A DNA stretch of 64,000 nucleotides from NCBI RefSeq assembly GCF_024139115.2, contig NC_085140.1, positions 46,718,180 to 46,782,179 of the forward strand, in the 5' to 3' direction. A model generated the notes under the pieces. That model had not been told where the DNA came from. It worked only from the letters and a program-made list of their open reading frames with translations, and searched no databases. A program made the position numbers and the translations under genes. Source of the DNA: Armigeres subalbatus (Eukaryota > Arthropoda > Insecta > Diptera > Culicidae). Numbering within the stretch: position 1 is the first letter of the stretch; each line of letters opens with the position of its first letter. Positions 12,201 through 24,200 of this stretch are shown here, one piece after another.

Positions 12201-15200
12201 GGTGCTGCACATTGAATGGCATCCGACGGCGTCAAACGTGCTGATAAGCGCCGGTTTCGATCACTTGATTTGTATATGGGATCTAGGCAATGCCGAGAAG
12301 GCGCTGCTGAACGTGATCAATTGTCACGTGGACATGATCTACAGTTTGGCGATCAACCGTGACGGTTCGCTGATAGCAACCACCTCTAAGGACAAGAAGC
12401 TTCGGGTGATTGAACCTCGCAGTGGAATTGTTGTTTCGGTAAGAGAAACATCTACATATGTATTATGAAAAGTACCAATTAATTTTGAATATTTTAGGAG
12501 GGAGTTTGTCACATGGGAACGAAATGTTCAAAAGCAGTATTTTTGGACAACGATCGCATCCTAACGACTGGTTTCTCCCGCCATTCAGATAGACAATACG
12601 CTGTGTGGAATCAACACGATTTGAAGAAACCGTTGGTACAAGAAGTAATCGACAGTTCTAGTGGGGTCGTTACTCCATACTTTGATTATGATACTAAAAT
12701 GATCTACTTAGCCGGAAAGGGAGATGGCAATATTCGGTACTACGAATTGGTAGATGAAGCCCCTTATGTGTACTACCTGAATCAGTTCCTTTCTGGTCAG
12801 CCCCAGAAAGCGCTAGGATTCATGCCGAAGCGGGGCGTAAATGTTGCACAATGTGAAGTGTTCCGATTCTATAAACTACACGCTGCTGGAAATATATGCG
12901 AACCGATTTCAATGATTGTTCCGCGTAAGTCAACACTTTTCCAGAGTGACCTCTATCCGGATACGCTGGCCGATATTCCGGCGATTGGTGCCAAAGAGTG
13001 GTTCCAGGGGAGGAATGTGCAACCCACGCTGAGGTCTATGAAGACCGGTAAGATGCTAAATTGTACCTTTAAAGAGTAAAAATATTAAACAAATCTCTCA
13101 TGATTTTAGGCGAATCCATTCTGGATACAACGACCAGTCAGAAAACCCGAAGCACTGAAGGCAAATATGCTACCATTCACCACACCAGTAGCAAGCACAA
13201 TGTCCTCAACAACCACCATGGTAATCACAACGGGAACAGCAATAACCATAGCCATAGCAATGGCACTAATGGCACGACAGTCAACAGCAACAGCTACACG
13301 AATGGTGTGACACCCCTCTCCAACGGTGGCAAAAATAACAAAGAAAATGAAATCGATAACCGGAAGTTTGATAACAACACAAAGAAGTTTGCCTTCCTAT
13401 CCCAGCCTACGATACCAGATTACAGGCCGCAAGCGGTAACTAACGTAATAGCGCACGGCATATGTTCGAACTTTGACTCTTATCTTATTGTTTGCCTGTC
13501 ATATTTGTAGATTATCGAAAAAAGTCAGAAAACCTCGACAAACCAGAGTACAAAGTTCCACCAACTGCAGGCGATCTTCGGCCAGCATCAGACTGCCAAC
13601 CACAAGGACATAGCCAACCTGCAGAACAATCTACTTAGCAGCTCGAGGAACAGCTCCCGAAACAGTTCCCTGGAGAATATCAACCTGTTGAACTCAGAGA
13701 ACGAGGTATGACGTTTTATCGCTGCTGTTTTTTGATTGACTTGATGTCTTTACATTTAGAATAAAAAATTGCATTTGGGCTTTGTTGCCTGTCAGAAACA
13801 TGATATGTTTTATGCCCAGGAAAGCCGAGACAAATTTTCATCGTTTTGAACTCGAGCTCAAATAGAGTGCACACATGGGAGAGTATCTTGTATTGACCGC
13901 TAGCGCTTGACTTTGTCGGAAAATGTATTCGACAAAGATGAACACGTAGGGGAGGACGGGACAAGAAGAGCACCCCTTGATTTTATCACTTTTATGTTTT
14001 TTTTTCTTTGAATAACTCCGCACACTGTTAACCTGTAGTCCAATAAAAGACTTGACATTTAAAAAATATAATAAAATTGAAATAAATCTGATATACAGTT
14101 AAATTAGCAAAGGTTGGTGAAAATTGAGGTCTTCTTATAAAAAATCAGCATTAGTAAATAAAATTAAAAAACCATGAATGCTTGATCATGCTCAAATAGA
14201 TTTGAATAATTTATCTCGAATGGGGCAATATGAGCACCTCATTTTGGAACAATCACATAATACACAAAATAGTAAAACTCTTTTGAATAACCTACAGTTT
14301 TAATAATTGTATCAATTTATATTGCAAGAGTTTATATTGTACATAATATGCATAGCAATCAGTAAATCAAAACATATCGAATCATGTCCACCACAGCCAA
14401 CACAGTGTGTGAGAAAGATCAAAACAATCTTCAAAATCAATCTACTTGATTGAAACATAATTATGAAATATGTTAAAAATATACTGCCGTGAATCGCATA
14501 TCTGTCCCATCTTTGCTGGGTTTCCTATTCATATGGGACAAATATGCGATTCACGGCAGTATACCTCTCAACTAATTTTTCAATTTGAAGGTTCAGAAAT
14601 CTTGAGGCTTGAATGCTTTTTTTTGTCAAAAAAAAAAATGGAGGGAAGGCTTCCTAAGTGGTTACGTGGCTACGTGGTTTGAAAACCTCCTTTCAAGCCC
14701 CCTTTTAAGAGGTTTGGAAACTTGCTTTCGAGAGGCTCTGGATTCTTCTTCCAGCTTCCAGCCAAGTGGCGCGGAAGCCTGTTTTCAAAAAGCTCCTCTC
14801 CAGGATTCAAGTGGCTTGGAAACTTTCTTTCGAGGGGCTCGGAACTTCCTTCGAGAAGCTTGGTAGCCTACTTTCAAAAGGTTCAGCAAATCCTTTCAAG
14901 AGGCTCGAAACCCTCCTTTTAAAAGGCTCGGAAACCTCCTTTCAAGGGGCTTGAAATTCTTTCAGCCAACTCGCACAAGTGGTTCCGAAGCCTGTATTCA
15001 AAAGGGTCTTAGGAGGCTCGGAAGCTCCCTTTTCAAGAGGGTTGGAAGCCCCCTTCGAAATTGCTAGGAAACTATTGTGGTATTACTTTCAAACGGCTCA
15101 GCAACGTTATTTCCAGATAATCAATGCCTCCTTTCAAGAGGCGCGAAAGACCCCTTTCATGCAGCTCGGAAACACCCTTTTAAAAGACTCTGACACCTCC

Positions 15201-18200
15201 TTTCGAGGGGCTTGGAATTCTTCTTTCAGCCAGCCCTCTGTGAAGTGGTTAGGAAGCCTCTTTTCAAAAGAATCGGAAGCACCCTTTTCAAAAATATTGA
15301 AATCCCCCTTTCATGAGATACGGAAGCCCCCTTCCAAAAAGATAGAATTCAATATGTTCGAAAGCTCTCTTTCAAGATAATCTTATGAATTACGCATATT
15401 AAAATAGAGGGTACCTTAATGCAGCGGTTCTTAACACGTTTCGGTCTGACCTAGAAATCAAAATTGAAATAACCCGTGTAGGCTCATTTTTCGTCCGATT
15501 GCCATGAAATTTTCAGGGAAGAAGCGTTATCATGTCTATTTTTTGGTACATGGCTTGACTACATACATGATTTGACCATGGTGCCATTTTTGAGAGGTTT
15601 TGGACACATTGGCCTCGTCCGTACGAGTTCCCGGGAGCCTGGTTCCCTCAGGGAAGCGGACAAATTTCGATTAGCACCGAAACCCATCTTGCGACATATC
15701 GAACTCCATGATTTTGGAAGACAAGCTCAATAGATGAGTTTTTGAGAGGTTTCGGACACATTGGCTACATCCGGAAGTGTTCATGGGAACCTGGTTCCCT
15801 CAAGGAAGTGGACAAATTTCGATTAGCACCGAAACCCATCTTGCGACATATCAAATTCCATGATTTTGAAAGACACGCACAACACATGATTTTTTGAGAG
15901 GTTTCAGACACATTGGCCTCGTCCGTAAGTGTTCCCGAGAGCCTGGTTCCCTCAGGGCAGTAGACAAATTTCGATTAGCACCGAAACCCATCTTGCGACG
16001 TATCAAACTCCATGATTTTGGAAGACAAGCTCAATAGATGAGTTTTCAAGAGATTTTGGACACATTGGCCACGTTCGGAAGTGTTCCCGGGAGCCTGGTT
16101 CCCTCAGAGAAGCGGACAAATTTCGATTAGCACCGAAAGCCATCTTGTGACATACCAAACTCCTCCTCTCAAAAATTCATGTTTTGTGTTTGTCTTTTAA
16201 AATCATGGAGTTGGACATGCCGCAAAATGGGTTTCGGTGCTAATCGAAATTTGTCCGGTCCCCTGAGAGAATCAGGCTCCCGGGAACACTTCCGGACGTG
16301 GCCAATGTGTCCAAAACCTCTCACATTCTTACTCGCTGGTGAGTTTTTATCAATGGATAATTTAAAACTGTGATCGCGTGTGAGTGTTGATTGTTTGATC
16401 ATTTGATTTTTCTATCCTTGGTTCGGAAGCCTGCATTTGAGAGGCATAAAGACTTTCTTCCGAAAAGCTCGGTAGCTTCGTTGCAAGACGCTAGGGAGCA
16501 TCCATAAATTACGTAACGCGCTGAAGGGGGGTGTGACAATCCATACATTTTTTTTAATGATTCATACAAAAAAGTGTGACATAGGGCCTCCTCGGAAGCC
16601 TCCTTCCAAGAGGCTCGGAAGCCTCCTTCCAAGAGGCTCGGAAGCCTCCTTCCAAGAGGCTCGGAAGCCTCCTTCCAAGAGGCTCGGAAGCCTCCTTCCA
16701 AGAGGCTCGGAAGCCTCCTTCCAAGAGGCTCGGAAGCCTCCTTCCAAGAGGCCTGGAAGCCTCCTTCCAAGAGGCCTCGGAAGCCTCCTTCCAAGAGGCT
16801 CAAGCCTCCTTCCAAGAGGCTCGGAAGCCTCCTTCCAAGAGGCCTGGAAGCCTCCTTCCAAGAGGCTCAGGAAGCCTCCTTCCAAGAGGCTCGGAAGCCT
16901 CCTTCCAAGAGGCCTGGAAGCTTCCTTCCAAGAGGCTCAGAAGCCTCCTCCAAGAGGCTCAGGAAGCCTCCTTCCAAGAGGCTCGGAAGCCTCCTTCCAA
17001 GAGGCTCGGAAGCCTCCTTCCAAGAGGCCTGGAAGCCTCCTTCCAAGAGGCTCAGAGCCTCCTTCCAAGAGGCCTGGAAGCCTCCTTCCAAGAGGCCTCA
17101 GAAGCCTCCTTCCAAGAGGCCTGGAAGCCTCCTTCCAAGAGGCTCAAGCCTCCTTCCAAGAGGCCTGGAAGCCTCCTTCCAAGAGGCTCGGAAGCCTCCT
17201 TCCAAGAGGCTCAGGCCTCCTTCCAAGAGGCCTGGAAGCCTCCTTCCAAGAGGCTCGGAAGCCTCCTTCCAAGAGGCCTGGAAGCCTTCTTCCAAGAGGC
17301 CTGGAAGCCTTCTTCCAAGAGGCTCAGGCCTTCTTCCAAGAGGCTCAGAAGCCTCCTTCTAAGAGGCCTGGAAGCCTCCTTCCAAGAGGCCTGGAAACCT
17401 CCTTCCAAGAGGCTCAAGCCTCCTTCCAAGAGGCTCCAAGCCTCCTTCCAAGAGGCTCAGAAGCCTCCTTCCAAGAGGCCTGGAAGCCTCCTTCCAAGAG
17501 GCTCGAAGCCTCCTTCCAAGAGGCTCAAGCCTCCTTCCAAGAGGCTCGGAAGCCTCCTTCCAAGAGGCCTCAAGCCTCCTTCCAAGAGGCTCGGAAGCCT
17601 CCTTCCAAGAGGCTCGGAAGCCTCGTTCCAAGAGGCCTGGAAGCCTCCTTCCAAGAGGCTCAAGCCTCCTTCCAAGAGGCTCAGCCTCCTTCCAAGAGGC
17701 TCGGAAGCCTCCTTCCAAGAGGCTCAAGCCTCCTTCCAAGAGGCTCGGAAGCCTCCTTCCAAGAGGCTCGGAAGCCTCCTTCCAAGAGGCTCGGAAGCCT
17801 CCTTCCAAGAGGCTCGGATGTTTAAAATGTATATGAACTTGAAAATTTCACAGAATAATGAAGATTTCAGACAACTTTTGGAGAGCCTTATATTCCGTTA
17901 GTTTTCAGCGACCCGTAACGCTGGGTAGATACCTTTCCGTGGTGTGTTACGGGGTAAGATCTACCACGGTTACATTGACCGCTACAGGCAAATCCTGACA
18001 CAACGTATACTTTCCTCATTATCCAACTCCGTGGTATTTATGGGGGTGTCGCTTAGTCGGTGGTCTCTCGTTAAGTAAGTACCCCGTCAACACTTCCTTC
18101 CTCTCCCTAGTTACGGTGAAGATGGGCGTGGCCAGGAGTAGTAATCCTCTTGCTTTTGTTATTTTTGTTTAAGACCTGAATCAAGAACCACTCCTTCTCA

Positions 18201-21200
18201 TGCTTTCTGATAGCATTCTAATTTCTAAATATGAATCTCAAAAGTAAAACATGAGTATCACTAGTGTCCAATCTACGAATTATGTACACCGTAACAATGT
18301 TAATGGTGATGCTAATGCCATATATTCCGTTAGTTTTCAGATCCGTTTTTCATTTACCTCATCTCATAGATTACTTATTCTCATTTACAGCGAAAAAACC
18401 CACCTCAGTAAATGTAAAAGTTCGAAGGGGTACCTCTCAAGAAAAAGGTTGAGAACCGCTGACCTACAATTATGATTCACTTTCACATGCGTTGAATCTG
18501 TCGAGTCCATTTAAGTTATTCTATGTGATTTATGATATCAATGATAAAGCTAACAGTGTTTTTTTTTTTAATAAGACCAATGCACTTCTATAAATATTAT
18601 TTTTTGAGAAAATTATTTAGGCTCTTTTAGTAAAATGTCTTATTATTATTACTTTTTTTGTTGTAAATATAATTTTAAGAATGTTTTCCTTCTTGCCCCG
18701 TATGAATGCTTATCTTGCCGCGTACAATATTCAAATCAGTCATAAAATAGAGTTTTATCAGTTTTCCGTTCGAAATTCGCGATGTTAGATAAGATGCACC
18801 AAAAAAAGAACTGTCGAACGTGTAATTTAGCAATGCATGTTTGCTTAAACGATATTAAGGATCATCCTTAGGGTGCTCATCTTGCCCAGTCCTACCCTAA
18901 TAATTATGCAAGGATGCAAATGATCGAATCAGCTCATCTCCACTCCAGTCTACAATGTTGTTTCCACATTGTAAGACTACAACGAGTAGATCTGGATCGA
19001 ACTGCGAAATTCTCCATCATAGTAAGCTCACTGCTTGGTAATCGCTGGAAGTATAATCCGCGTGAACTCTCCACCCGGGATCTGCATCCTGTACTGCAAA
19101 ACTTTACGTCAATGTGTAACTCTAGTAAGATGTGAACTATGGCGTTAGTGAACAATTAATCCATAGCTCACGCATTGAAATCACGTGTCACAGCTACCTG
19201 TTTAAAACCGGTCAGTTTTACCGCTAGGACATCTAATATCATACAAAATTCCTCTTTCTCCACCTGGTGTAACCTTGATGTAAAATAGCAGCTGAAAAGG
19301 TTGAGTTCGTTTATTTTTGCTAAAACAAAACCCTCATCGCCGGGAGATTATATTATCCCTGGGTGGGGTTCAGCCCGCAGGTCCTCATTGGCAGAGTTCT
19401 GGACTTTTCCGCAACCCACCTACCGTTTTCAGCAGGAATAAGGTACAATAATTATTGTTTTTCTTGGCCGACTGCCTTAGAAGCCGCTGCGCTGCTTTGC
19501 AATGCTTTAGATTCAACTGAGCTGCATGCATGACCGATCCCGTCTAAAGGCCGGACAGATCTGTCCACCGAATGGCTTGTTGGCTTGTTGTCTATACCGG
19601 GCGCGCAGGTCAAGCGCCTTGGTGCGGCTATTCTTGGTTTACTTTTTGATTCATTAACAGCAGAAGTATTAGCAATTTTCGAGTAAGAAACTAAATTCAA
19701 ATTCTCAGCTATCCTCATTGACATCATTTCTCAAATCTGATAAATTTGATTCGACATAGGCCGGTAACTTTGATTTTTTTTTCAACAGTGTTTCTGCGAT
19801 AACTCCGAAGCGCAATGACCAAATAACGGCATTCCCTCTCCAATGATCAAAACATCATTTTGCATGACTGTGAAAATCGTATTAAAAATAGTACCCAAAA
19901 TTGTTTAGTCCATAATAGGAACGCATGCACCAGTTGTGGCATTATTCTTAATTGTGATGATAGAACAGCCTAGCATAGTTACGGTGTACTTCGAAGATTG
20001 GACACTAGTGATACTAATGTTTTTCTTTTGAAATCCTTATTCAGATTGCTATCAGAAATCAAGGTGGGTGTGGTCCTTAATTTCAATCTAGGATAAAAAT
20101 TACAAAAGCATGAGGATTACTACTCCTGGCCACGCCCGTCTTCACTGTAACTTGGAAGGGGAAGGAAATGTTGGTGTAGTACTTTATGTACTTAATGAGA
20201 GGCCCCCGACTCAGCGACACCCTCATAATGACCACGGAGTTGGATATTGTGAAAGGTATTCGTTGGGTCAGGATTTGCCTGTAGCTGGCAATGTGACCAT
20301 GGTAGATCTTACACCGTAACAAACCACGCTTTTCAGCAAAATAATAGAACAGGAGTACCAAAAGTCCACGGTACGTCCTTACTTACCCGTAACACTCCAG
20401 CTGTGCGCCGCCACGCCACGCCGCCGCCGCCGACAATTTTTGGCACGCCGCCGCCGCCGACATTTTTGCATTGGCGCGCCGCCGTTTCAAATTTGTCAAG
20501 CCGCTGATCTACCGCTGAAACTCCAAAGATTCAGTGCAGTTTCCATATAATTTCCTGACAGATCTCTACAACATCACGTTGAAACTCCAGAGAATTTTTC
20601 GTGAACATACCAATAATTTCCATGAAAATTCCATACAGTATCTTGTTGAAATTTTAAAAAGCTCTCCGTAAAAACTAAGCGTGAAAATTGCAAAGGAGTT
20701 CCCGTTGAAATTTAAAAAAACTAATTGAAATTGAATTTTTGAACAGAAAAGAGTCGTTCGTCAGAAATCCACAAGGCTGAAAGTTGTTAGGCCGAATATA
20801 TCGTTTAACCGAAAAGACTATTTGGTAGAACGTTCACGAGCAAACCGATAACTTTTTTTAAATGTTTTTAATGTTTTAATCATCGATTATGTTTACGTAA
20901 TTTGAAGTCTTTTTGGTCGTTTTAACGGTTAAAATAACAAAACGTAATAGCAGAAATATCTTACTGTGACATTCAATCATAAACTATACCTGCTGTCGAT
21001 GAGAGCAAATCGAAAACTTATTGTGATATTTTCCGATAACAAAATAACACAGTTTGATGTCATATCATTTAAAATAGTAATCTACAGCAAAATGAGATCA
21101 AAATAGGTAATCAATCATAATGCTTTATACATATTTGAAAACTAATTATGACTCAATTTGATGTCAAAATCAAAATATGTTTTCTATACAATCTCATTAT

Positions 21201-24200
21201 TTTCTCAGACTTCGTTAGGATATCTAGCCTAAAGTTATTTGGCCGAGAATGTCATTTGGTCGAACAGTTCCTTTGGCTAAAAAAAATGTGAATATGTCCT
21301 TCAGCCGAAACAGTCGTTTGGTCGAAAAGGACTTTCTGTCGAATTGGTCATTTTGGATATTTTCAAGACAATAACGGGTGATTTCGCCTCAAAATTTTAA
21401 CGAAAGATTTCCAGTTTTTCCAGAATAGTTATTCGAAAATTATTTTCAGATTTTCCACGGAAACTACTTTCAAGTATCGAGAACGCTTTGGACTGGGTAG
21501 GAGCTCTTTGGATTTACCAAGGAAAGTTGTTTAGGATTTACATGAGAATCTGTTCAGATGTTTCACAAGAAGTTGTTCCTAATTTCTATAGGAAAATGTT
21601 CGGAATATCCACGGAATGTTCCTATTGAGTTTCTGTTGATTATTCTTTGAAATTCACACAGAATATTGTGACTGCATCTCTTTTGCTTTATGTTGACTTC
21701 CCCAATCTAGATTATATAAGACGGTTAGTTTTTTTTTATCCTTTATTAGAGTGATTTTTTCGCAGGGAGAAATTCATCACTAAACGGCTAGTTTGGTATA
21801 GAGAACTTTAAACCATCGAAAAAATGCTCGTAATTTTTGAGGATTTTTTTTTGGATTTCTTCAGAAAATTCTTTCTATTTTCGATTAGAAATTCTTGGTG
21901 AGTTCCATTGACCGAAAGCGACAGACGGCTGAACTGGCAATTCGCAATTCGAAAGTCGTTTGCTCTACCAGGTTGTCCGGCTGAAACGATCATTGGCCAA
22001 AAATGCCATTTTGCAGAAATAGTTTTTTGACAGAATGGACCATTTGGCCGAAAAAGTCATTTGGTCCAACGGGTAATACGGCCAAATTTCAGTGACTGAT
22101 CCTTGTACAGAACGGGTAATATGGTCAGAAATGGCGAAATGGTCTTTTTGTCCATTGATCATTGAACAAAATTCCGTGGCCTCTCTATTTTTAAGTCGAT
22201 ACTGGCCTTTAGGCCAAAAGACATCTAACCAGGTACCATTTAGCAAAACTAAACGTTTCACGGAAACTTTTATCAGGTCAAAACTGGTTTGACTGAAAAT
22301 GTAGTTTGGCCGAAAGCAATGGCTGTGGCAATGGCACAGACTTGTAAAAAGTTGTTTACCCTAACTATTTGGCTGAATTTGTCGTTTGGATGAAAAAGTC
22401 GTTTGACCGAATATAGATCATTTGATCAAAAATGCCGTTTGGTAAAAAATGTCATTCTGTAGAAAGAGCCATTTGTGCGTGTGCGTGCCCAATCTAACCC
22501 CCACTGGCTGGCAGTGATATTATGGAAGAAAGCTGTCTGTATTACAGTCAGATTTAGTCCGGGAGTTAGAAGGTGTTAGCTCTACTGCAGATCCAGTGAC
22601 CCATTTCAGACTGCCTGGTATTTCATGACCAGTCCGAGGCCACGTTCACTTACAATAAGCCCCGCTTGTTTATGCTACCATTATCAATTGGATAATGGAT
22701 CCATAAGCAAACTTCCGGATTATTCAATCCAGCGCGTATTTAGTTTTAATAATGGAATTATGAAGGTACAAACAAATTGAAACAATCTCACCAAATTAAT
22801 CCATATCAGGAGAATTGAGATTTTCACGGCGCTTGATATAATCTTGAAAGAGCATGTTCACTAATCCTTTATGAAGCATGATGCGATCCGGTATAACGAT
22901 CCAGGGCAGTGCTCCATACGTGATTTGAACTGCACATGCGTATCCTGTTTCTAAACGCAAAGTTGTCAGCGCAGAGCACTAAACACGATATGCCAGCACC
23001 GACAGCAGCGAAATGAATCAGCACAAACTGTCGAGAGATCTGACATCCCATCGAACGCACAATATTTATTCACAAGCCATAATTGCTAAACAAAATTGAA
23101 CACTTCAACCATTTATTTATATTGAAACTAAACAGAAATTCATTAAAAAATAGCAAAAAATTTGACGTAACGAAAGACAAACACGTTCGCTCGTCAGCGC
23201 GGCACTCTTCGATCTTCCCATTCTGTGTAGAAAGAGCCATTTGGCCCAAAAATGTACTTTCTGCAACTTTCTTTGAAAAGTGTTGTTCGGCTGAATTGAT
23301 CATTTGCCAAAAAGACATTTATCCGAATATCAATTCGGCTTAATGGGGTTTGGTTAGATGGCTTTTGGCTTAAAGGCCAGTATCAACTTAAAAGTAGAGA
23401 AGTTACGGAATTTCGTTCAAGGGTCGTTTGACAATTAGCCCTTTCAACGCAAATGTTATTAGGCCAAATGGATGGATATTTTGGATTAAATTACCCGTTC
23501 AGTTATTGACATTTGGCCGTATAGGGGAAAGTGGGGCAAGATGGCCATCCTAAGCGGTAACCCTTGTAAAATAGTGACACTCCTTGCTGATTTGTCCATT
23601 AAACGCATTTATGATGACCCGTCTTTGACATAAGTATCAATAAACACTGAATAATAAAGTTTCAGTATCTTATAAACTGGTTTTAAAAAAGGTGTTTTTA
23701 TGATGCCTATATTTACCATATGGGGCAATATGACCCCCGGGGCAAGACGAGCGAGGACCAAAAACTATATCAAAAGTTTGCTAAATTTATTTAGAATAGG
23801 GGACACATTTCTTGCACTTCTATGGATTATGTTCGAATGATGCTTCGTTTAAAAATGTCGTATTTCATGTTGATTTCTCAACAACTGGCACTACGACAAT
23901 ATCAGAATTTGCCTAAAACTAATTTTTACTGTTAAAACCATATCCTTTGTTCTAAATCATCTCTGATTCACGCAGAAACTATTTTGATTATTTTTTAAAT
24001 GCATTCAAGGGTTAGGCGACTTTTAATCCTGGAGATGACCTTGTTTTTATACAGTTGGCAATACCGCCCCAGGCCGACGTATATCCAAAGATTTATATAC
24101 TATCGAACCTAATTACTGTGAATCTTCTCAAATTATTATTGTATATAGGCTATAGTTATATAAAAGCTTCGGTAAATATCAATTTGTCCTGAGAAATGTG

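Larger units (their letters stand above)
13949..18897. mobile_element. TA-flanked TIR element carrying nested repeats (~4.9 kb)
   Basis: The left end GGGGAGGACGGGACAAGAAG and the inverted right end GGGTAGGACTGGGCAAGATG share about 28 bp up to AGCACCC. TA lies at 13947-13948 and 18898-18899. Inside are a MITE, three repeat arrays, an RX copy and a hAT terminus, so most of its length is secondary insertion. No transposase was recognised. Confidence 0.6.

Noticed and set aside
16533..17825. 430-codon + strand ORF (and several antisense ORFs) across array 2
   Set aside because: The peptide is a direct translation of the 23-bp minisatellite, open in several frames on both strands; no start context, no codon bias, and the unit also exists as decayed non-coding arrays.
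15422..18461. Complete hAT element between CAGCGGTTCTTAAC and GAGAACCGCTG
   Set aside because: The flanking 8-mers (CCTTAATG versus ACCTACAA) do not match, so the left end is not established.
19452..19727. 91-codon - strand frame as a gene
   Set aside because: No domain, no splice or poly(A) context; may be retrotransposon debris but not supportable.
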